Below are positions 17,650 to 27,189 of a DNA stretch of 64,000 nt, piece by piece. Source of the DNA: Spirochaetaceae bacterium 4572_59 (GTDB lineage Bacteria > Spirochaetota > Spirochaetia > DSM-2461); assembly GCA_002084805.1 (NCBI GenBank), contig NBMC01000002.1, forward strand, positions 62,001 through 126,000. The letters run 5' to 3'. The stretch's first letter is position 1. Each line of letters starts with the position of its first letter. The position numbers and the translations under genes are program-made. Below the pieces are notes generated by a model. It was not told the DNA's origin. It did not search any database and saw only the letters and a program-made list of their open reading frames with translations.

Positions 17650-18954
17650 ATGAGCAAGATTATAGAACCAAAAGTTTTAAAAGGATTCCGGGACTTTCTC
17701 CCGGCTACTGAAATAGAGAGAAAACGGGTTATCCGCCTGCTGGAAGATAACTTTGAAAGTTATGGCTTTGTTCCCATCGACACACCCGCCCTGGAGTACT
17801 CGGAAGTGCTCCTGGGTAAGGGTAGCGGTGAGACAGATAAACAAATGTACCGCTTCGAGGACAACGGAAAAAGGGATGTATCCCTGCGTTTTGACCTTAC
17901 CATTCCCTTTGCCCGTTTTATGGCAAAGAACCGGAAAGATCTCTACCTTCCCTTCAAACGCTTTCATATCAGCAAGGTATGGCGTGGTGAAAACACTCAA
18001 AGAGGCCGTTATCGCGAGTTTACCCAGTGCGACTTTGATATTGTCGGAACCGACAGCCCTTCCGCAGACTTTGAAATCCTTATGATCATGCGCAGCTCCC
18101 TGAGAGCCCTGGATGTTCCGAATTGTACCATCCACATGAGCCACAGAGGGATTTTCAACCGTTTCCTCAACCACCTGGGCATACTGGATCAGAATGTGGA
18201 AATTCTAAGAACCGTAGATAAACTGGCCAAGATCGGCCGGGATGAAGTTGTCCGTCTCCTGACAGAACTCTCTGATACGGAAAAAGCGGGAAAGATCCTT
18301 GATTTTATCCAGAAGGAAGAGGGATTTATCCCCACTCTGGAAAAACTGGAAGCTCTGGCCGGAGGTCCTGCGGAAGATACACAGCGCCTGCGTGATATCT
18401 ATGCATATATCTGTGAACTGGGAATTGAAGATGGATTTGTACTGAATCCCTCCATCACCCGGGGACTGGACTACTACACGGGCCTGGTTTATGAAACATT
18501 TCTGGATGATCTGCCTGCCATCGGATCAGTCTGTTCCGGCGGCCGCTATAACAACCTGGCGGAATTGTACAGCAAAGAGTCCCTCCCGGGAGTCGGCTCC
18601 TCTATCGGCCTGGACCGCTTGATGGCGGGACTGGAAGAACTGGGACAATCAGCATCAAAGGCCAGTAAAACACAGCTGATAATACTGAATATGGATACCG
18701 CTCTGATCGGCCACTACCATAGCCTTGCGGATAGCTTCCGTAAAGCAGGCTACTGCTGTGAGGTCTATCACGAAACAAAGAAACTCGGACCTCAGTTCAA
18801 ATTTGCCGAGGCCAAGAGTATCCCCCTGGCCATCATCTGCGGAAGCAATGAAAAAGAAGCGGGAACTGTTAATCTGAAAGATATGACAAAGAGGGAAAAC
18901 TTTGACGCTTTAACCCTCGAGGAAGCCTTAGCAAAGGCAGGAGAACTCCTGTAA
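17650..18954 (+). CDS. hisS: histidyl-tRNA synthetase
   Basis: This 434-residue class II synthetase has a typical length. It opens with VLKGFRDFLP. Motif 2 is WRGENTQRGRYREF, the histidine-specific loop is GLDYYTGLVYE, and motif 3 is GVGSSIGLDRL. A C-terminal anticodon-binding domain follows. It charges tRNA-His. The SD is weak. The stop TAA abuts the GTG start of the helicase gene, suggesting co-transcription. No T-box-like leader is visible in the short space before it. Confidence 0.95.
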   Translation: MSKIIEPKVLKGFRDFLPATEIERKRVIRLLEDNFESYGFVPIDTPALEYSEVLLGKGSGETDKQMYRFEDNGKRDVSLRFDLTIPFARFMAKNRKDLYLPFKRFHISKVWRGENTQRGRYREFTQCDFDIVGTDSPSADFEILMIMRSSLRALDVPNCTIHMSHRGIFNRFLNHLGILDQNVEILRTVDKLAKIGRDEVVRLLTELSDTEKAGKILDFIQKEEGFIPTLEKLEALAGGPAEDTQRLRDIYAYICELGIEDGFVLNPSITRGLDYYTGLVYETFLDDLPAIGSVCSGGRYNNLAELYSKESLPGVGSSIGLDRLMAGLEELGQSASKASKTQLIILNMDTALIGHYHSLADSFRKAGYCCEVYHETKKLGPQFKFAEAKSIPLAIICGSNEKEAGTVNLKDMTKRENFDALTLEEALAKAGELL

Positions 18955-21432
18955 GTGAATCCGAAACAACTCCCTGTATATAAAGAAAAAAAACGTATTC
19001 TCAAGTGCCTGGAAGAAAATCAGGTTGTCATCATTGAGAGCCCCACAGGCTCTGGAAAAACAACCCAGCTGCCCCTGATTCTCCATGAGGCGGGATATAC
19101 CTCCCGCGGGATGGTGGGAGTGACCCAGCCCCGGCGGATCGCTACAATTTCAGTTTGTGATTATATTGCAAAACAAACCGGATCAAAGATTCCAGGCATG
19201 GTTGGATACAAGATGCGCTTTGAGGATAATACGCTCCCCGAAACCCGCATGAAAGTTATGACCGACGGAACACTGCTGCAGGAGATGAAAACAGATCCTC
19301 TGCTCAAACAGTACCAGGTCATTATGGTGGATGAAGCCCATGAACGAAGCCTGAATATCGACTTTATTCTGGGTCTTCTGAAAAAAGTGCTGGCTGAACG
19401 GCCGGACTTCAAGGTTATTATTTCTTCAGCCACTATCAATGCGGCTGTTTTTTCAGAATACTTTGACAGGGCACCCGTGCTTACCATTGAAACACCCGTT
19501 TTCCCTGTTGCCATGGTCTATGATCCCCCCTCAGTTATGGCAAATCCGGACAGACTGGTAGAAAAAATTACCCAGATTGTAGAAAGAGTCGTCAATGACC
19601 GCCGGAGAGGGGATGTTCTGATCTTCCTGCCCGGAGAAAAAGTCATAAAGGAGACAATTGCTTCACTGAACCTGTCTTCCGTTAAGAGAAAACTGCACAT
19701 TCTACCCCTGTATGGACGCTTGAGCAAAGAGGAACAGGAAAGAATCTTTATCAAGACACCCTTTGGCAAAACCAAGGTTGTCGTTTCCACCAATATTGCA
19801 GAAACTTCCGTCACCATTGAAGGGATCACCACGGTTATCGATTCTGGACTGGCCAAACTGAATTTCTACAATCCAAAATCATTTACCTCCTCTCTTATCG
19901 AGACGGAAATATCCCAGGCTTCGGCCAATCAGAGAAGAGGACGGGCGGGACGAACCCAGCCGGGAACCTGCTACCGCCTCTATCCCAAAAACTCTTTCTC
20001 TGGTCGTCCCCTTTTTACAAGAGAGGAGATCTACCGGACAGACCTGGCGGAAGTGGTACTCCGCATGGCCGAATTGGAGATCCGGAATTTCCAGAGCTTC
20101 GATTTTATCTCCCCTCCCGGTAGAAAAGGAATTATCGGTGCGGTGGATACATTGAAACTTCTGGATGCCCTGGATAACAATAACCGTCTGACCTCCATAG
20201 GTAGGATGATGACCCCCTTTCCCCTGATGCCACGGCATGCCAGAATGATTGTGGAAGCCATAATGCAGTATCCGCAGGTTCTCAGAGAGACCCTGATTGC
20301 TGCCTCTTTCCTGTCTACCAACTCCCCCTATCTTCTGCCCCAGGGTGAAGAAATGGAAGCCCGTAAGGCCCACCACAACTTCCGGGACAAACGGGGAGAC
20401 TTTGTAGCCTATATCAAGTTGTTCGATGCCTTTTTGAATAGCCATGACCAGACAGCCTTCTGTAAAAGATACTATCTAGAAGAGAGGTCCATGCTGGAAC
20501 TGGTCAATATACAGGGTCAGTTGCAGGAAATTGTCAGTGAGAAAATGGGCGTTCCCGTACTGGAAGGCGGAGAACTGGATGACTACCTCTGTGCCTGTGC
20601 GCGGGGACTGATTCAGTTTGTCTGCATACGTAGCGGACGGGGTGCCTACAAAAGTCTCACCGCTGACCGCATTCTGATTCATCCCGGTTCCACCATGTTC
20701 CGAGAGAACCCCGCCTATATCGTTGCGGGCGAAGTAGTCCGCACCAGCCAGACCTATGCACGCTCTGTTTCGCCTTTGACCCGGAGTCTTGTAAGTCGTA
20801 CCTCCGAATCTCTTGCCCTACAGCTGGAACCACAGATCAAGGGTTCCAGAGAAAAGAAGCGGGATAGCTCCCAGGAGATAAGCATCGGCAGAACAAGGTT
20901 CCCCGTCATTACCCCTGCTAAGGGTCATAAAAAGATGGCCCTCGTCGACTGGAACAGTGCCTGGAAGGAGCTAAAACAGATGGCTCCCGAACAGTGGCCC
21001 GATTATAAGGGGATGAAAGGGATCCTTCACTGGGAGGGACAGGAGATTCTTCAGGGAATCCCTCTGGGATTGATCTTCAAAATTATTATGAACATCAATC
21101 CTAAAAAGGATATTATTCAGGGAATCCCAAAAAAAACCTATCATTCTGAAAATCCCCAGCATATGAAGGAGCTGGCCGAGAATATTGATATTCTGTTGAA
21201 GATTTCCTCCTCAGGAAAACGGAAGAAACAGGCCTACGGTATTATTGCACTGCAGTGTGATGACGAAGGACACTACTGGTTCCGCTCTGTGGGAAAGTTC
21301 ACCCGTGCGGTGAATGATTCACTGGCAACCCTTGAGATGTTAGCAGATGAAGTGTCTGAGGAGATGCCGGCTGAATCCTGGGATAGGGTTAACTCGGCCT
21401 ACCGCCGTGTCGACTCTTTCATAAGCTATTAG
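18955..21432 (+). CDS. HrpA/HrpB-like DEAH-box ATP-dependent RNA helicase
   Basis: This 825-residue protein has helicase motif I SPTGSGKTTQLP near residue 29, DEAH box VDEAHERSLN near 124, motif III SSATIN and motif VI QRRGRAGRTQPG near 323. Domains after the helicase core resemble the HA2/OB region. The last 160 residues are not assigned. The family unwinds RNA and ribonucleoprotein complexes. Translation starts at GTG immediately after the hisS stop, with AGGAGAA upstream inside hisS. HrpA and HrpB cannot be separated safely here, although the length is closer to HrpB. Confidence 0.85.
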   Translation: MNPKQLPVYKEKKRILKCLEENQVVIIESPTGSGKTTQLPLILHEAGYTSRGMVGVTQPRRIATISVCDYIAKQTGSKIPGMVGYKMRFEDNTLPETRMKVMTDGTLLQEMKTDPLLKQYQVIMVDEAHERSLNIDFILGLLKKVLAERPDFKVIISSATINAAVFSEYFDRAPVLTIETPVFPVAMVYDPPSVMANPDRLVEKITQIVERVVNDRRRGDVLIFLPGEKVIKETIASLNLSSVKRKLHILPLYGRLSKEEQERIFIKTPFGKTKVVVSTNIAETSVTIEGITTVIDSGLAKLNFYNPKSFTSSLIETEISQASANQRRGRAGRTQPGTCYRLYPKNSFSGRPLFTREEIYRTDLAEVVLRMAELEIRNFQSFDFISPPGRKGIIGAVDTLKLLDALDNNNRLTSIGRMMTPFPLMPRHARMIVEAIMQYPQVLRETLIAASFLSTNSPYLLPQGEEMEARKAHHNFRDKRGDFVAYIKLFDAFLNSHDQTAFCKRYYLEERSMLELVNIQGQLQEIVSEKMGVPVLEGGELDDYLCACARGLIQFVCIRSGRGAYKSLTADRILIHPGSTMFRENPAYIVAGEVVRTSQTYARSVSPLTRSLVSRTSESLALQLEPQIKGSREKKRDSSQEISIGRTRFPVITPAKGHKKMALVDWNSAWKELKQMAPEQWPDYKGMKGILHWEGQEILQGIPLGLIFKIIMNINPKKDIIQGIPKKTYHSENPQHMKELAENIDILLKISSSGKRKKQAYGIIALQCDDEGHYWFRSVGKFTRAVNDSLATLEMLADEVSEEMPAESWDRVNSAYRRVDSFISY

Positions 21433-21531
21433 AGAGACCTTTTTGCCAGTTACTGAGTTGCCTGGCGCCTTGTACCTGACAAAAATCTCTTCTCTAATCA
21501 TTCAATTCATATTTTTTTTGTTTTTTGCCAC

Positions 21532-22542
21532 CTACAAGAGAGAACGGATCAGGTCCTCTTCGAGGATTTTGATGCGGACGTCTCCGGGGGAAACAGGCAG
21601 GATGAAACGGAGTTTGCCCCTCATCTTTTTCTTATCCATGCTCATGGCTTTTATAATCTCATCCTTATCGACAAAGGCTTCCAATTGAAAACCGTAGTCA
21701 ATCATCAGATCTTTTATCTTTTTTGACCAGGCGGATTCCGCCAGGCCAATTTTAACCGATGCATCCAGGGCTTTGCCCATTCCCCAGGCAACGGCTGCAC
21801 CGTGGGACCATTCAAAATCCGTTACCGCCTCCAGAGCGTGGCCGAAGGTATGTCCCAGATTCAGCAGAGCACGGCGGCCCTTTTCACGGAGATCCTCTTC
21901 CACCAGAGAGCCTTTTACCAGGAGACAGCGCCGGATCAGTTGTGCCATGATGTCACTATCACGCTTCAGGATATCTTCCTTTTTATCCCTCATAAGTTCC
22001 AGCATATCAGGATCAGCGATGATAGCGGTTTTAAGAACTTCCGCCAGACCATTCAGAAACTCCCGGTCCGATAGTGTCTTCAGAAATTCCGGACAGATCC
22101 GCACTTCCGCCGCTGGGTAGAAAGATCCGATCGTATTTTTATAGGGCCCCGCATCTATACCGGTTTTACCGCCGAAGGAAGCATCCACCATAGCCAAAAG
22201 GGATGTGGGAATAAGAATAAGCCTGCAGCCCCGCATATAGAGGCTGGCAGCAAAAGCTGTCATATCCGTAACCACACCACCACCGACTGCAACCATTAAG
22301 GAGTCTCTTGCAAGCCCCTTCTCCATGGCTAATTTAAGAATGGAATCTACTGCTGGCCACTGCTTCTCCTTTTCTCCGGGAGTCAGAGTGACAGAAATTA
22401 TATCTTCGGGAACTAAAACAAGAGAGGCTGTATTAAGATCCGCCACAAGCAGTTCTGCGTCCAAAGGAAGGATTTCTTCCCTTGGATAAAAGGCGACAGT
22501 ACAGGAAAATCCACCGAATTCAAAAGTTCTGATAATATCCAT
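21532..22542 (-). CDS. aroB: 3-dehydroquinate synthase
   Basis: The protein is about 336 residues, close to family length. NAD-binding motif VGGGVVTDMTAF is near residue 85. DASFGGKTGID and LNLGHTFGHALE (zinc-ligand region) are present, together with the NGLAEVLKTAII segment. It converts DAHP to 3-dehydroquinate in the shikimate pathway. In-frame GTG and TTG codons lie upstream (to 22572), but the ATG at 22542 gives the usual N-terminus. No other aro gene is adjacent. It ends about 100 bases from the convergent helicase gene. Confidence 0.92.
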   Translation of the reverse strand: MDIIRTFEFGGFSCTVAFYPREEILPLDAELLVADLNTASLVLVPEDIISVTLTPGEKEKQWPAVDSILKLAMEKGLARDSLMVAVGGGVVTDMTAFAASLYMRGCRLILIPTSLLAMVDASFGGKTGIDAGPYKNTIGSFYPAAEVRICPEFLKTLSDREFLNGLAEVLKTAIIADPDMLELMRDKKEDILKRDSDIMAQLIRRCLLVKGSLVEEDLREKGRRALLNLGHTFGHALEAVTDFEWSHGAAVAWGMGKALDASVKIGLAESAWSKKIKDLMIDYGFQLEAFVDKDEIIKAMSMDKKKMRGKLRFILPVSPGDVRIKILEEDLIRSLL

Positions 22543-22617
22543 ATATTCCAGTATAGTCACGGGAATCCACAAGGTAAAGGCTTGCTGAAAATCAAAATGC
22601 CATGGTAGGGTAGGTCC

Positions 22618-23928
22618 ATGAAAAAGAATATAATTTTAATCCTATTAATAACGATTGTTATGAGTACCGCTCTTTTTGCAGAAGAGCAACATATGATTGA
22701 ACGCTTCCATATAAGCATAGACGGAGTGACAAGAGAAAAGGCTCTCTTCAAAGAGATGGATATCAAACAAGGTCAGTCATTTGCAACTTATGAAGAACTG
22801 GCATTAGCCGTTAGTGAACAGAAACAGGATCTTATCAATACAAGAGTCTTCAACGAAGTGAAAATGGATTTCGAAAAACTCTCCACTGACGGAGAGATCC
22901 ATAAATATCTTGTAAAAATTGATCTGGAAGATACCTGGACCATCATCCCCTTTCCCTACCCCAAATACGATTCCAATACAGGTTTCAGAGTGGGAATGAA
23001 ATTTTTCTGGGATAATGCCCTTGGTTCTCTCAACAACTTCTACCTGGGAACCAACATGGACCTGAAAATGGAGAACGGAAAGGTAAACCCGGGAAACTGG
23101 ACCTTTAATCCCCAGCTGAACGAAGTAAAAATCGGCAGCAAGGAATACAACTTCGCTCTGATGCAGCAGTACTCTGAAAATACAAAAAAAGATTCTGACG
23201 GGATAGTTCTGGAAGAGCATAAGTACTACAACACCGCCTTCTCTGTGGATACGACCTTTAACCTTGGAAATGATTTTTTCTATACTGTCAGCCCCTCTGT
23301 GGGATTTAACTATGCCGATTCCGGTTCCAACTATGAAGAAGAACCCTTCTATACCACGTTCGGCCATAGCGCTGGATTTAATAACGTAGACTGGATTAAA
23401 AACTTCCGGAAAGGCTATAGTTTATCGGCGGGAAACAGTATCTCTTACGTCATGCGACCCGATGCCTCATCGGATAAAGTGAAATTTTCCATCAGCTTGG
23501 ACGGTCGCTACTATGCTATTCTGCATAAACGACTGAATTATTCCAACAGAGCCTATACGGTTTACAGTTTTAATGATGAAATTGACGGCCTGGGTGATAA
23601 TATACGCGGTGTGGAGGATTCCACCATGTACGGTATTGCCGGAGCCTTTATGAGTCAGGATATGACTATTGGCGTCATTCAGTGGGAAGGCGTGGGAGAA
23701 GCCCAGTTTCAGCCATTCTTCGATATTGGTGTTGTAAAAAGAGACGGCATATCCTTTGATCCCGATAAAGACATCCGCTACGGAAGCGGTGCCGACTTTA
23801 TCCTTTACCTGGACAAGCTCAACAGCCTTCACGCCAGAGGAACCATTGCCGCCGACCTTTCTAGTGACAAAGCCTGGACCGATCTGGATAGATACGAAAT
23901 CATCATAACCAGCTCCCTCTCCTATTAG
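22618..23928 (+). CDS. small BamA/TamA-like outer-membrane beta-barrel protein
   Basis: This 436-residue protein has a signal peptide ending near residue 21 (TALFAEEQ). Residues of about 25-105 look like a single POTRA-like domain (VFNEVKMDFE, YLVKIDLEDTW). The remaining 320 residues alternate polar and aromatic residues as in an outer-membrane barrel and end in the aromatic residue of ITSSLSY. BamA and TamA carry three or more POTRA domains, so this is a shortened relative or a separate family. It could act in outer-membrane protein or polysaccharide assembly. It has its own terminator and weak SD. Confidence 0.65.
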   Translation: MKKNIILILLITIVMSTALFAEEQHMIERFHISIDGVTREKALFKEMDIKQGQSFATYEELALAVSEQKQDLINTRVFNEVKMDFEKLSTDGEIHKYLVKIDLEDTWTIIPFPYPKYDSNTGFRVGMKFFWDNALGSLNNFYLGTNMDLKMENGKVNPGNWTFNPQLNEVKIGSKEYNFALMQQYSENTKKDSDGIVLEEHKYYNTAFSVDTTFNLGNDFFYTVSPSVGFNYADSGSNYEEEPFYTTFGHSAGFNNVDWIKNFRKGYSLSAGNSISYVMRPDASSDKVKFSISLDGRYYAILHKRLNYSNRAYTVYSFNDEIDGLGDNIRGVEDSTMYGIAGAFMSQDMTIGVIQWEGVGEAQFQPFFDIGVVKRDGISFDPDKDIRYGSGADFILYLDKLNSLHARGTIAADLSSDKAWTDLDRYEIIITSSLSY

Positions 23929-23950
23929 GAAGAGGGCCTTATAAAAAGGA

Positions 23951-23987
23951 ATGCCCCGAAAGCCATCCGGCCCCGGGGCATTTTTTA
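23951..23987. terminator. terminator between convergent genes
   Basis: ATGCCCCG and CGGGGCAT pair around a 15-base loop and are followed by seven T. It serves the barrel gene. Confidence 0.85.
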
Positions 23988-24785
23988 TTAATATACCTGC
24001 TTATCGAACCACACCTGCAACGCACTCATCCTATGATCAAAGGACTGATCCAGGCTGATATCTATGCCAAAAGTATTTCCTATCTTAAAAGCAGCCAGTC
24101 CGTAAAAGAGAAGATCATCTTCACGGGGAATGATAATCAGCTCAATATGAAGCCTCCCTTTCCTCAGTACTGGAAACATTTTATAACGCATGGTGGTATT
24201 ATTAATCATGGAAAGCCGGATGGCCGATGGGGTGGTTTCAAGGTCTACATCGTACCAGGTATTCCCGAAAGTGGTATCCCGTTGATAGACCGTAATAGTA
24301 TGAGGCCTGTCAGGAAGGGAATCAAAAAAAGGATCACCCACCTTCTTTTCACTTTTCCTTTTTTCCACGACAGCCGCCTTTTCCAGATAGGGATACATGG
24401 CCTGGCGACTACCGGAATAATACTTGATTCCCTCCATGGTACTGATCCGGCTGACCCTGTTCAGAATATAAAGCATCTGCTCGTCCTCATGCCCCTCCAG
24501 CCTTGGCATGCGGTATAATAGTTCCACACATCCAGAGGGATCAAAATTTCTAATTTCCTTTTGAATATCCCCACTCAGTTCAAAATCAGGCAGAAGGGAG
24601 ATTTCTCCACTTTCTACATAGTTAAGCTGCCTTTCCAGAAAGTTAATCCCGTTCCACTCCTCTGGTTTTTCAGCGGATACAAGGGTAAGCGGCCATATGA
24701 ACAGCCCCCCTGAAATCAATATACTTATACAAATATTTTTTCTGTTCATAGGAAAAAATATATATGATGTGCGTCTTCTGGACAA
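23988..24785 (-). CDS. exported protein of unknown function (possibly DUF6675 family)
   Basis: This 265-residue protein has an N-terminal RRR, a hydrophobic stretch (ISILISGGLFIWPLTLVSA) and a probable signal-peptidase site after VSA. The mature part contains conserved-looking SGCVELLYRMPRLEG, YYSGSRQAMYPYL and DPFFDSLPD. I do not recognise a catalytic motif. It may be the DUF6675 family seen in spirochaetes, recalled and not checked. The start is a TTG at 24785, chosen because AGGAGGT lies five bases upstream; the ATG at 24749 has no SD. It is divergent from the polysaccharide operon. Confidence 0.7.
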   Translation of the reverse strand: MSRRRTSYIFFPMNRKNICISILISGGLFIWPLTLVSAEKPEEWNGINFLERQLNYVESGEISLLPDFELSGDIQKEIRNFDPSGCVELLYRMPRLEGHEDEQMLYILNRVSRISTMEGIKYYSGSRQAMYPYLEKAAVVEKRKSEKKVGDPFFDSLPDRPHTITVYQRDTTFGNTWYDVDLETTPSAIRLSMINNTTMRYKMFPVLRKGRLHIELIIIPREDDLLFYGLAAFKIGNTFGIDISLDQSFDHRMSALQVWFDKQVY

Positions 24786-24848
24786 GCTCCACCTCCTGAT
24801 GTATTATGTTTTTTGACTTATTGACTAATGTGCTTTTCAGGGGATTAA

Positions 24849-25934
24849 ATGGAGACCAACAGCATACTGCTGGCATTTACAGCAACAACAATTGCCTTTT
24901 TAATAAATTTATTTATGATTCCTTTTCTTATATCTCTTTCTAAAAAAAACAACTGGTTTGATGATGCCTCGGATGAGAGAAAGATCCACACCGGCCTTAT
25001 TTCCAGACTAGGCGGAATAGGAATTGTCTTATCTCTTATTGTTTCCACCACTATAACAGCACTTGGAACCTGTCAATGGACCCATTCCTCCCTTAAATTT
25101 TCCTTCGGCAACGATCATAATACCCTACTCCTGCTTGCCGGTTTCCTTCTGATTTTCATGATCGGAATATTGGATGATTTTGCTAATCTGCAAGCCCGCA
25201 TTAAACTGATTGGTCAGATTATAGCATCTCTGCTGGTAATATTTGCTGGAGTGGGAATTCGTTACTTTTCTATTCCCTTTAGCGAAATAACCATAAATCT
25301 GGGATACTTCGGACCAGTTATTACACTGATATGGATTGTAGGGATTAGCAATGCGGTCAATTTGATTGACGGCATGGACGGCCTGTCTTCAAGCATCAGC
25401 GCCATAGCTACTTCTGTTTATGCTATTATATTTTTACTGAACGGTTACTATATATTATCCATTATCTGTTTTACCCTGATGGGATCCGTAATCGGTTATC
25501 TTTTTTACAACTTTCCCCCCGCACGTATCTTTATGGGAGATTCCGGCAGCCTTAGCCTCGGTTTTCTGCTGGCGGTTCTTCCACTGATTGCCTCCCCGCT
25601 CAGCGGAATATCTCTGGTAATGCCGGTCATTATGCTGGCTATTCCGATAGGAGATGTCCTGGCGGCCATAATTCGCCGTAAAAGAAAGGGCCTTCATTTT
25701 TTTATCCCCGACAGGGAACATATGCATCATAAACTTCTGAATATGGGTCTTGATGAACGACAGATTCTCGCCCTGATAAACGGGATTCAGATATTTTCAG
25801 GCTTCAGTATAATTCTATTTTACTCTATCGAAAGTTATCTGCGCTATTTTCCGATTCTTGCAGCGGGACTCCTTGTATTAACAATGTTTATCTATCTTCA
25901 CTACCGTCATCATCACAGTAATGATAACAGGTAA
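24849..25934 (+). CDS. WecA/MraY-family undecaprenyl-phosphate sugar-1-phosphate transferase
   Basis: This 361-residue integral membrane protein has about ten hydrophobic segments. Family motifs are ILDDFANLQARIKL near residue 107, NAVNLIDGMDGLSS near 172, FMGDSGSLSLGF near 230 and the His-rich loop DREHMHHKLLN near 290. It loads a HexNAc-1-phosphate onto undecaprenyl phosphate and starts a lipid-linked surface glycan. wzz and a wza-like gene follow, so it initiates an exported polysaccharide. The lipid carrier could also supply the phosphonate-glycan locus 25-35 kb away. SD AGGGG. Confidence 0.88.
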   Translation: METNSILLAFTATTIAFLINLFMIPFLISLSKKNNWFDDASDERKIHTGLISRLGGIGIVLSLIVSTTITALGTCQWTHSSLKFSFGNDHNTLLLLAGFLLIFMIGILDDFANLQARIKLIGQIIASLLVIFAGVGIRYFSIPFSEITINLGYFGPVITLIWIVGISNAVNLIDGMDGLSSSISAIATSVYAIIFLLNGYYILSIICFTLMGSVIGYLFYNFPPARIFMGDSGSLSLGFLLAVLPLIASPLSGISLVMPVIMLAIPIGDVLAAIIRRKRKGLHFFIPDREHMHHKLLNMGLDERQILALINGIQIFSGFSIILFYSIESYLRYFPILAAGLLVLTMFIYLHYRHHHSNDNR

Positions 25935-25955
25935 AATTAAATATTCTGAGGTATT

Positions 25956-27185
25956 ATGAATCAAGACAATTATCCGCAAACCGTACAGACTCCTGATGAG
26001 GATGAAATAGATCTGCTGGATCTTATTGGAGTACTTTTTAAGCATAAATGGCTGATTATCGGAATGAGCGGCTTTTCTGCTCTCTTTATCATTATCTACT
26101 CCATTGTTTCTCTGAAGCTTCCGGCTGATAAAAGTTATCTGCCTAATACATTCAAACCCTACTCTACTGTTATGATAAATGATAGCAGTTCCGGTGGCGG
26201 GCTGTCCTCCATGCTGGACTCTTCGGGCCTTGGTAGCCTGGCAGCCCTTGCGGGAGTCTCCGGCGGGGGGAGCAGTAACAGCGCACTTGCAGAAAAACTG
26301 GCAGGCAGCAATACTTTTTTGGATATCCTTGCGGGGGAATTTAACCTGGCGGAAGTTTATGATACTTCCGAATCAAAATTCCCGCTTACGGATCTGCGTA
26401 AAATGATTAAGGAAAATCTCAGACTAGAGGCGGATGAAGCCACCGGAACCATGACCATCGGCTATGAGGATATAAACCCTGAGCTAGCTACAAAGATTGC
26501 CAATAAGATGGTGGAACTTCTGGAAAATGAGTTCAGCCGTATAGACAGGGACTCCAACACATCCCAGAAAGCCCTGCTGGAACAGAAGATTCAGGATGTT
26601 AAATGGGAGATTGACAGACTACAGAAAGAGTACCTGGCCTTTCAAAGCCGCTACAATATTGTAGATCTGGAAACTCTGGCAGAGGGCCTTACCACCCAGG
26701 TACTGGAAATTTCATCCCAGATGATTGCTCTTGACGGTGAAATTTCCTCTATGCAGGATAGAATAGGAATGGAGAATCCCCGCATTATTGAAAGCAAGCG
26801 GAAAAAAGAAATGCTTGAATCTCAGTTGAGACTCATACAGGAAGTTGGTAATAAGAGCCAGCCCGCATTGAATGATCTACCCGGCTTTCTCATTCAGGAA
26901 CAAAAACTGAAACAGAATATTGAAATACAACTTACAGTTCTGTCCACCCTGATGCAGCAGTACGAGGTAATCAAATTAACCGACAGGGGAACCGGCCCAA
27001 CCTTCCAGATTCTGGAAAAAGCGGAGGTTCCCGAGATGAAATCCGGACCCAGCCGGGGAAAACTCTGTATAATAGTCACTATGGCCGGATTTTTTATGAG
27101 CCTTTTCGGGGCTTTTCTTCTGGAATTCTGGCAGAACCTGAAACAGGATCCGGAACGCATGAAAAAACTGAGAGGAGAGGTATAA
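25956..27185 (+). CDS. Wzz-type polysaccharide chain-length regulator
   Basis: This 409-residue inner-membrane protein has an N-terminal motif DLIGVLFKHKWLIIGM leading into a first membrane helix. A Gly/Ser-rich loop (SGVSGGGSSNSALA) comes next, then a long helical periplasmic region (about residues 200-340). A second helix near 375-395 ends the protein. There is no C-terminal tyrosine kinase domain. It would set the length of the polymer made by the neighbouring transferase system. It lies 21 bases after the WecA-like gene and 4 bases before the exporter gene. Confidence 0.85.
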   Translation: MNQDNYPQTVQTPDEDEIDLLDLIGVLFKHKWLIIGMSGFSALFIIIYSIVSLKLPADKSYLPNTFKPYSTVMINDSSSGGGLSSMLDSSGLGSLAALAGVSGGGSSNSALAEKLAGSNTFLDILAGEFNLAEVYDTSESKFPLTDLRKMIKENLRLEADEATGTMTIGYEDINPELATKIANKMVELLENEFSRIDRDSNTSQKALLEQKIQDVKWEIDRLQKEYLAFQSRYNIVDLETLAEGLTTQVLEISSQMIALDGEISSMQDRIGMENPRIIESKRKKEMLESQLRLIQEVGNKSQPALNDLPGFLIQEQKLKQNIEIQLTVLSTLMQQYEVIKLTDRGTGPTFQILEKAEVPEMKSGPSRGKLCIIVTMAGFFMSLFGAFLLEFWQNLKQDPERMKKLRGEV

Positions 27186-27189
27186 ACCA

